From a bacterium (GTDB taxonomy: Bacteria > Orphanbacterota > Orphanbacteria > Orphanbacterales > Orphanbacteraceae): 64,000 bases of DNA. Where the stretch lies: the NCBI GenBank assembly GCA_025782575.1, contig JALGYY010000013.1, positions 1 to 64,000 of the forward strand. The letters run 5' to 3'. Of the stretch, positions 58,156 through 64,000 are shown one piece after another. The notes beneath the pieces are model-generated. The model saw only the letters and a program-made list of their open reading frames with translations. It ran no database searches and was not told where the DNA came from. Numbering within the stretch: position 1 is the first letter of the stretch; each line of letters starts with the position of its first letter. Position numbers and translations under genes: made by a program.

Positions 58156-60924
58156 CTACATTTCATCGAGAGCACGCCGGGCCGCTTCGAACGCCGGATC
58201 GATTTCGAGAGCCTTGCCGAGCGATTGTCTTGCCGCGGCCCTCCTGCCGAGCGACGACTGGGCGAGTCCGAGACGATATTGAGCCGGAGCGGATTCTGGA
58301 TCGAGAGAGACGGCGACCTGTAGAATTCGCACGGCCGGGCCGAACGCGTTCGCCCTGTAGGCGGAGAGTCCCTGCTCCGAGATCGACCGGGAAAGAGCGG
58401 GGGCGATCCGTGACTCCCTGAAATTGGCCTTCCATTCCCCCACATCGCCTAACCAGGAGCTTAAAACGATCAGCAAGGCCAAAACAAGGATGCTGGAGCC
58501 GGCGCGCGGAATCCCGATCGCTTCGCTAATGTAAGGGGACCGCAGAAGAGATGGTAACTTCCAGCGGCCGACCACAAGAACGAGCAGGAAAGCGACAATG
58601 ATAGCGGCCAGCGAAATCCGAGCGCCCCGCCGAAGGGAACCGGGCGCGTGGCGGAGTTCGACCGTACCCCCTTCGCCCCGTGTGACGAATGCCAGAAACA
58701 GACCATCCGCCCGTATGAGATCGACCGGCTCACCACTTGCGGTTTCAGCCTTCCAATCCGGATCATAGGCTTCGGCCAGGATCACGATACCGTCTTCGCC
58801 GGCGGGCAGATCGACGAGCCAATGTCCGGGGCCAATCTCCCGGGCATGGAGAGAAGCATCCGTCGAAACGTTTTGGTCCTGCTCGGACATCCAGCCGGGT
58901 TCGTCTTCGAGGAGCGTAATCGTGCGTGGATCATGGTCGGGGTGACGCAAGCGCGCCAGCAGCTCCTCGCGCGTCTCCATTACATCAAACGTCTGCGACA
59001 ACCGGACACGAGGCAACGGGTTTTCGTTTCGCAACAGGAAGAGCGCACCAGGAAGTTCCTCGACGATTCCGCCAGGCTTGTCCCGGGCGGGCGCCGACGA
59101 GAGTACGGCATCGATCGAGAGGAGGTCAATCTGGCCCTCCGTCAGGATCGGCCGGGGGATTCCCATCGGCCGGGGGGGAAGCCCGACCCATTCGAGCCAT
59201 TGCTTCGTCATGAGAGGCGTAAACCCCTCTCCCGAATCGACTCCGTAGAGAAGATGACTGTTCGGAGTCATGGACCAGGCACCGGTAGAATAGGATTCGA
59301 GGTTCCCCTTCCAGGCAGGCGTGAAGAGATCCGTCCTGGGCGCGCGCTCATTCCTCTCCCAGAACTCATGAATACCCTGCCGAAAGATTCGAGGTCGGGG
59401 GAGTGTTTCGGGGAGCGCCGCTACAACCGGAGGGGGGTCCAGAATTTTCTCCGGGGCGAGCGTCGGATTAAAACCGGATCCCCAGTAGAGGAGATCCACA
59501 AAGATGACGAGAGCGGGGAGATAGGCTGCAGCTCCCAGGATCCTGTAGCCGAAAGTGAGTGGGTAGACGGCGAGCAGGGACGCGGAAAACAGGATCCACA
59601 TCCTGTTGTTCGAGTCGGTGACGGTCGCTTGGATCGCATCGAGCTTCGAACCGATCATCTGCTTCACGGTCGGATCATTCAGCTGAAATGCTCCCGTCTC
59701 CTCACTCAGGAAATGTGCGAACAGACAGATCGCGAGGAGCGCGGCGAATCCGCCGGCCAGTGCGAGCGCCTTTCTTCGCCGGTCGCTGGATGACAGAAGC
59801 GAGTGCAGTCCGAGTCCGGCCAGCATGGCCATGCAGAGCGAGAGAGGGAGCGCGAATCGGCCGGGAACTCGGGTGGATTCGAACAGAGGTATCCACGTGA
59901 AGATACGGTAGACCGGAGTAAAGCTTCCCAACATGAGCAGGAAGGAAACGGCTCCCCCCGTCAGGAAGGTCAACAGAACCGGTCCCCGAGAAAGGATGAT
60001 GGCGGCCACTGCCAGTGCGATCGTCAGGAGCCCCACGTAGGCGGTCGTTTCCGCGTAGACACTCCAGTCGAGATGAGCAAAGTATGTTCCGTCCACCGGC
60101 GTTCCCGCCAGATCAGGATTGGCGAGCCGGGCGATTCCCCAGGGGGGAAAGGATCCGAATGTCAGAAAGGAATACTCCACTCCTTCACCGCGAACCGTGC
60201 GATCCAGAAAGTCGGCGGTAGGCAATATCTGAACCGCTGCGAGACAGAGACCGAGAATGATTCCCCCGCCGAGAACCATGCTGCAGAGCCCGATGGCGGC
60301 CGCGCCTCGTCTTACCAGAAAGACCATGGCAAAAGGGAGAAGGAGAAAAGCGAGCAATGTCGTATTCGGATGGGGCGCGAGAAAGAGGGCGGCCAGAGAG
60401 CAGGCCAGTCCCAGAAGGGAACGGGGGCGGCCTTGCCATGAACCGACGGCGAAGAAGAGTGCCCACGGGATCCAGGATGCACCAATCAGTAGATTCAGAT
60501 GAATCAGGTGAGTGATCATGAAGCCGGAAAACGCGTAGACAATCGCGGCGAGCAGACAGGCCGGCTTGCATAGTCCAAAAATTCGCGCCAATGCGAACAG
60601 GCCTGCGCCCGCGAAAGCGAAGTGAAGGATCACGCTCCACGAAAATGCAAGTGTCGGCGGAAACGCAAGAAAGAGAATAAAGGTGGGTGGATAGAGAGCG
60701 CCGATCTGAGATTCAGCAAAAAGCGGATACCCGGCAAAGAGGCCGGGACACCACGTGGCGAAATGGCCATCCGCCAGCTGACCGAACCACCACGCCCGGG
60801 ATGCAAAATAATGCATCCAGGTATCATAGTGAAAGAAGGCGCCTTTTCCCGTTCCTGCCTTCCAGAAAAAGACCAGAGAAAGCGCGACGAATATCGGGAA
60901 TATGATGTACTGGCTACGCTTCAT
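58156..60924 (-). CDS. YfhO-type polytopic membrane protein with C-terminal TPR
   Basis: 922 residues from the ATG at 60924 (GGGAGTAGGG upstream), 4 bp after the CHAT gene stop. About twelve membrane helices span residues 5-480, with the extracytoplasmic first loop FHYDTWMHYFASRAWWFGQL and WCPGLFAGYPLFAESQIGAL typical of YfhO/GT-C-like putative glycosyltransferases. An exported region (about 500-760) includes the beta-rich PGHWLVDLPAGEDGIVILAE. One or two further helices follow and then two TPR units near the end (AYRANAFGPAVRILQVAVSL, YRLGLAQSSLGRRAAARQSL). Bacterial YfhO assists lipoteichoic-acid or glycolipid glycosylation; here the TPR tail is an addition that may dock the neighbouring TPR-CHAT protein. 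Confidence 0.85.
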   Translation of the reverse strand: MKRSQYIIFPIFVALSLVFFWKAGTGKGAFFHYDTWMHYFASRAWWFGQLADGHFATWCPGLFAGYPLFAESQIGALYPPTFILFLAFPPTLAFSWSVILHFAFAGAGLFALARIFGLCKPACLLAAIVYAFSGFMITHLIHLNLLIGASWIPWALFFAVGSWQGRPRSLLGLACSLAALFLAPHPNTTLLAFLLLPFAMVFLVRRGAAAIGLCSMVLGGGIILGLCLAAVQILPTADFLDRTVRGEGVEYSFLTFGSFPPWGIARLANPDLAGTPVDGTYFAHLDWSVYAETTAYVGLLTIALAVAAIILSRGPVLLTFLTGGAVSFLLMLGSFTPVYRIFTWIPLFESTRVPGRFALPLSLCMAMLAGLGLHSLLSSSDRRRKALALAGGFAALLAICLFAHFLSEETGAFQLNDPTVKQMIGSKLDAIQATVTDSNNRMWILFSASLLAVYPLTFGYRILGAAAYLPALVIFVDLLYWGSGFNPTLAPEKILDPPPVVAALPETLPRPRIFRQGIHEFWERNERAPRTDLFTPAWKGNLESYSTGAWSMTPNSHLLYGVDSGEGFTPLMTKQWLEWVGLPPRPMGIPRPILTEGQIDLLSIDAVLSSAPARDKPGGIVEELPGALFLLRNENPLPRVRLSQTFDVMETREELLARLRHPDHDPRTITLLEDEPGWMSEQDQNVSTDASLHAREIGPGHWLVDLPAGEDGIVILAEAYDPDWKAETASGEPVDLIRADGLFLAFVTRGEGGTVELRHAPGSLRRGARISLAAIIVAFLLVLVVGRWKLPSLLRSPYISEAIGIPRAGSSILVLALLIVLSSWLGDVGEWKANFRESRIAPALSRSISEQGLSAYRANAFGPAVRILQVAVSLDPESAPAQYRLGLAQSSLGRRAAARQSLGKALEIDPAFEAARRALDEM

Positions 60925-60928
60925 GACC

Positions 60929-63796
60929 CTACTCCCGGTCGCCAATCAGAACGAACGCCCCCCAATAGTGGGGATGATCAAAAGGCCGGCCGCCCTCCCT
61001 ATCCGTATAGGATCGCAAGTAGATCTTGGCTTCCTGGAGAGCTTCCGCCTTCGCCATGGGTACGGCCCTCTTCCCGGCTCGACTCCCCTCGTATTCACCC
61101 CAGAGGTTCTCATAGAAACGCCGCATGAAAAGGGCGGTCGCGCTGTCGCGAACCTGCCAGAGGCTCAAGAGAAGGCTTCGCGCACCGGCCTGCAGGAATG
61201 CATAGGAAAACCCGACGTACCCTTCTCCTCTCAACCTCTTCCCGAGTGCCGTCTCGCAGGCGCTTAATGTGACAAGATCGGCGCTCAGCTGCCAGTTGCT
61301 GACTACCTCGCCCGCAGCGATCCGGCCGTCGAAGATCCGCTCACCCGAAAGCGCCGACTCGAGCGGATCAGGGAGATCGACCTGTGACAATACGAGCGTC
61401 GATCTTTCCGGCCGCTCATCATCCACAAGCGCATGGGTCGCAATGTGAATCGTTTCGAAGCGAGAGAGCGAACCGTTGCCGTTCAGGCGGGCCAACTCCT
61501 GCTCGCTTGCATTTCTTCCCATAAGGACGGTTGGCGACGGGGCGATCTCCGCGATTGCTGTCACCTCTGCTTTCGTGCCGGGTAGACGGGGCAGCTCACC
61601 GATCGCGTTCTCGCTTCCGGCAAGAGCCCCGCGAAAGACGGCCTGGTCAATGAGGGCTACGGCCATGGTGAAGAATCCGGGGCCCTCTTCCCTGTTCATC
61701 TCAGCGAGATCATCTTCGTTGAAGGGCGGATCGCCGACAAGCAGGACCGGCCCCCGGTTTCCTTCGATTCTCTCGGCCCTGCTACCCGCCATCCACGTTT
61801 GAATCGTCGCCGACGGCGCATAGGTCAGTTGGTATTTATCGCCTAGATAGCGATCGTCTTCACCTATCAACGTTTCGACTGGAATTCCCGCCATCGGCCC
61901 CGAAGGTATTACGATCAGGTTTTCAATGCCGGATAGCTCGGGTGAGATCGGTTCGAACCGGTTCATCCACACACTTCTCGATTCGTTTTTCTGAATCCGG
62001 AGAGGTGTCGCCAAGCCGGTCAGGCCTGCTCGATACGATGCCAACATCGCAAACGGATCATCGCAGATTCCGGGGCCGGCCATGCTGAGCGACGCCCACC
62101 GAACATCGCCGGACGACCGGATCACATACGCCCAGGACATATTGAGATTTTTACCTAGCTTGTAATCGAGCCATCCGATGATGGCGGTCTTGGAATCGAT
62201 GGCCTCCTGAACCCGTTCCAGGTTATACGACCCACCCTCAGCCACATCGTAGCGTCGCACCATTTCACTTCGGAACGCACTCCACTCTACTTCCGCGGAA
62301 AGGAGCCGTTCTCTCGCGAACGCCATCCTTTCGTCTGCTTCATCTGATTGGTCCTGGCCGGCAGCCCGGCGAAACGCCGCAAGTTCCTCTTCCAGCGAGG
62401 TGAGCCGGGTCGAAAGGGAATCTTCACGGTTGAACTCATCCGGATTGAGCCCTCTTTTTCCAGCCGTCAGAAGAAGATCGCCCAACGACCGTGAGCGTGA
62501 ACGTTCCACCGCCTCCCATGCAGTCGCCGGCATGCCAGCCAGAAGGCGCGCCACGGCAAGCGCCCCATACGGGCTACCCTGAAACGTCGACCGCTCCAAG
62601 CCGGATCCCGCCCTGAGACGGGCGACATCATACGCGTCGGCGGCTCTGCTCAAGACGGATTCCGCTACTGCATATCGGCCTGTTTCCAAGTGAAGTTCGC
62701 CAAGAGACTGAAGCGTTGCGGCAACAAGAGGGTGCTGTTCACCGAAATGATCGGTTCGGAGAGTCAACGCTCTCTCGAATTTTCCAGCTGCTTCTTCGTA
62801 GCGTTCGACCGATTGAAGCAGGCGGCCCAAATTGTGGACTCCGCGCGCTACGTTCGGATGGTCCTCCCCACCTTGCCCTGCCCATCCCGCAATCGCTTCC
62901 TCATATAACGACTCCGCTTCGGCAACTTCACCGAGATCCTTTAATACTGAGGCGAGATTGTTCTGCGACTGTGGAACATAGCGATTACCTTCGCCGAGCG
63001 CCTTGGGCCAGAGCTCGACCGCTTCCCGAAAGAGCGGCTCAGCTTCATGCAGCTTCCCTTGATCCTGCTTCAGGAGGGCAATATTATTCGTGATGGCGGC
63101 ACTATAAAGATGTTCGCGCCCGAAGAGCTTCTGATACCCCTCCAGCGCTTCATAATAGAGAGGCTCCGCTTCGCCGTAATTCCCCTGGCGCCAGTACTGG
63201 GCGGCCAGATTATTCGCCCCGGTTATGGTCTCCGGATGATCATCGCCGAGAAGCTTTCGCCGTAAAGCGAGAGACTCCCTATAAAGCGGTTTCGACTCCG
63301 CATAGCGGCCTAGCGGAGAGAGGAAAGTCGCTAACTTATTGAGCGATGAGGCTACATCGACGTGTTCCCTGCCGAGATGCCGACGACGAAGCGCCAGCGC
63401 TCTCTCCATGTGGGCAGCCGCCTTCTCATAGTCGCCGGTGTAGTAGATTTCGTCGCCGGCCATGTCGAGGCTGTCTGCAAGCGCCAGCTCCAGCTGGGCT
63501 CGCCGGGACAGGGATGCTGCCTTTTCAAGAGTGGTGAGAAGAACTCTCGCATCCACCAATTCCCATGCAGCATTGGTCGTGTCCAGTAGGAGGGCACTCA
63601 CCAATTCGCCGGCAAGCGGAAGGGCTTCATCAAAACGGGCTTCCAGACGCAGGCTCCTGATGCTCTCTTGCAGTAGATCAACCTGGTCAGCTTCCGGTTC
63701 TCCATCCGCGGTCGATCGGAGTGGGAACAGCAGAGCGAGACAGAGCAAAATCAGGCCCGACCAGAACGGGCTACTCCGAAATTCTCGGAACCTCAT
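60929..63796 (-). CDS. Exported TPR-CHAT protease (caspase-like)
   Basis: 955 residues. The N-terminus FWSGLILLCLALLFPLRSTA is a clear signal peptide (about 10-31), so the protein acts outside the cytoplasm. Residues about 35-430 are roughly nine TPRs of the kinesin-light-chain type (ALALRRRHLGREHVDVASSL, YEEAAGKFERALTLRTDHFG). A linker with coiled-coil character (SLSTRLTSLEEELAAFRRAA) leads to the CHAT domain (about 640-950) with the catalytic dyad His788 in IHIATHALVD and Cys847 in LSACETALGKRLRGEGYVGF, then GARSLLLSLWQVRDSATALF. The protease is probably active on proteins recognised by the TPRs. Its start overlaps the phospholipase-D-like gene by 26 bp. Confidence 0.93.
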   Translation of the reverse strand: MRFREFRSSPFWSGLILLCLALLFPLRSTADGEPEADQVDLLQESIRSLRLEARFDEALPLAGELVSALLLDTTNAAWELVDARVLLTTLEKAASLSRRAQLELALADSLDMAGDEIYYTGDYEKAAAHMERALALRRRHLGREHVDVASSLNKLATFLSPLGRYAESKPLYRESLALRRKLLGDDHPETITGANNLAAQYWRQGNYGEAEPLYYEALEGYQKLFGREHLYSAAITNNIALLKQDQGKLHEAEPLFREAVELWPKALGEGNRYVPQSQNNLASVLKDLGEVAEAESLYEEAIAGWAGQGGEDHPNVARGVHNLGRLLQSVERYEEAAGKFERALTLRTDHFGEQHPLVAATLQSLGELHLETGRYAVAESVLSRAADAYDVARLRAGSGLERSTFQGSPYGALAVARLLAGMPATAWEAVERSRSRSLGDLLLTAGKRGLNPDEFNREDSLSTRLTSLEEELAAFRRAAGQDQSDEADERMAFARERLLSAEVEWSAFRSEMVRRYDVAEGGSYNLERVQEAIDSKTAIIGWLDYKLGKNLNMSWAYVIRSSGDVRWASLSMAGPGICDDPFAMLASYRAGLTGLATPLRIQKNESRSVWMNRFEPISPELSGIENLIVIPSGPMAGIPVETLIGEDDRYLGDKYQLTYAPSATIQTWMAGSRAERIEGNRGPVLLVGDPPFNEDDLAEMNREEGPGFFTMAVALIDQAVFRGALAGSENAIGELPRLPGTKAEVTAIAEIAPSPTVLMGRNASEQELARLNGNGSLSRFETIHIATHALVDDERPERSTLVLSQVDLPDPLESALSGERIFDGRIAAGEVVSNWQLSADLVTLSACETALGKRLRGEGYVGFSYAFLQAGARSLLLSLWQVRDSATALFMRRFYENLWGEYEGSRAGKRAVPMAKAEALQEAKIYLRSYTDREGGRPFDHPHYWGAFVLIGDRE

Positions 63797-64000
63797 ACTC
63801 GACCTCCGGGCGAATCAAGGACGCGTAGTTCGATTGCCATCCGTTAAGAAAGTAGGCTCGCAGAAGAGCGCCGTGGGTCACCCCCCTCCCTATGAGGCCG
63901 ACGTTTCGACTGTTATGAAAATAGTCCCTCGACCAGTTGCTGGTTCCTATCCAGAAATTCTCCCCGTCGACCACCATATACTTCGCGTGACAGACACGGG
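63771..64000 (-). CDS. Phospholipase D-like protein, C-terminal part (cut by window edge)
   Basis: The gene enters from beyond the window; 75 codons are visible. The second HKD motif is present: HAKYMVVDGENFWIGTSNWS (H-x-K-x4-D), then DYFHNSRNVGLIGRG and LRAYFLNGWQSNYASLIRPE, the end of a PLD-type domain. Enzymes of this family are phospholipases, transphosphatidylases or nucleases and need two HKD motifs; the first must lie outside. It ends 26 bp inside the CHAT gene, indicating cotranscription and coupling. Which PLD subgroup it is cannot be said from this piece. Confidence 0.85.
   Translation of the reverse strand, partial: RVCHAKYMVVDGENFWIGTSNWSRDYFHNSRNVGLIGRGVTHGALLRAYFLNGWQSNYASLIRPEVEYEVPRISE

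Noticed and set aside
58648-59793. Plus-strand 381-codon frame opposite the YfhO-like gene
   Set aside because: Composition is typical of an antisense shadow of a GC-rich gene; no domain recognised.

Overview
The window is about 64 kb of GC-rich bacterial DNA with no rRNA, tRNA or CRISPR locus that I could recognise. Eight secreted proteins end in the same FlgD-like/type IX-style C-terminal sorting domain (an 'NPFNP' block, then a G-Y-F-Y-R strand and a short basic end such as KMVLAR). The window also has a Planctomycetes/Acidobacteria-like pair of a TIGR02999-type ECF sigma factor and a TPR serine/threonine kinase, a YfhO-type membrane protein and many TPR and beta-propeller proteins. This suggests a member of the FCB superphylum or a neighbouring candidate phylum (Eisenbacteria, Latescibacteria or Zixibacteria-like). 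That placement is inference.

Layout. 0.1-2.1 kb: soluble hybrid histidine kinase. 2.1-12.4 kb: accessory zone with dispersed intergenic repeats (called R1, R2, R3 and D here), a group II intron, a MITE-like element, one intact integrase-type transposase, one broken copy fused to a TPR gene, and three secreted proteins. 12.4-16.3 kb: a frameshifted secreted-protein pseudogene and the convergent ECF sigma/kinase pair. 16.5-19.5 kb: M6-type metalloprotease with sorting domain. 19.7-25.9 kb: transposase remnant, then a membrane sulfatase/phosphotransferase, a frameshifted SGNH hydrolase and a GT-C glycosyltransferase, each preceded by a D motif. 26.0-40.3 kb: mostly exported proteins (beta-propeller/dihaem cytochrome fusion, broken PQQ propeller, GEVED, PPC-repeat and cohesin-like-sized proteins, two lipoproteins) plus an intact SGNH hydrolase.

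40.4-43.4 kb: an AGAT-type amidinotransferase converging on an asparagine-synthetase-like protein that lacks the glutaminase cysteine, possibly a small-molecule pathway. 43.5-44.4 kb: a membrane protein/winged-helix operon with a near-consensus promoter overlapped by a palindrome. 44.6-54.2 kb: fatty acid desaturase, cytoplasmic LysM protein, choice-of-anchor-B propeller, YcaQ-like glycosylase, P-loop protein, and an SMR/EamA protein-methyltransferase-OPA transporter cluster with unusual overlaps. 54.3-57.2 kb: RRM protein with a long leader, O-methyltransferase, NYN-LOTUS RNase-like protein and SRPBCC protein. 57.3-64.0 kb: a tight minus-strand operon of phospholipase-D-like protein (cut by the window edge), exported TPR-CHAT protease, YfhO-TPR membrane protein and membrane-anchored peptidase.

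Several genes carry apparent frameshifts or stops (intron protein N-terminus, second transposase, 12.4-13.0 kb, SGNH hydrolase at 23 kb, PQQ propeller at 29 kb). Some could be assembly errors, but they cluster in the repeat-rich half, which fits real decay. The most interesting observations are the D motif (transposase-end sequence containing an extended -10 box ahead of many genes), the amidinotransferase/Cys-less AsnB pair, and the exported CHAT operon.
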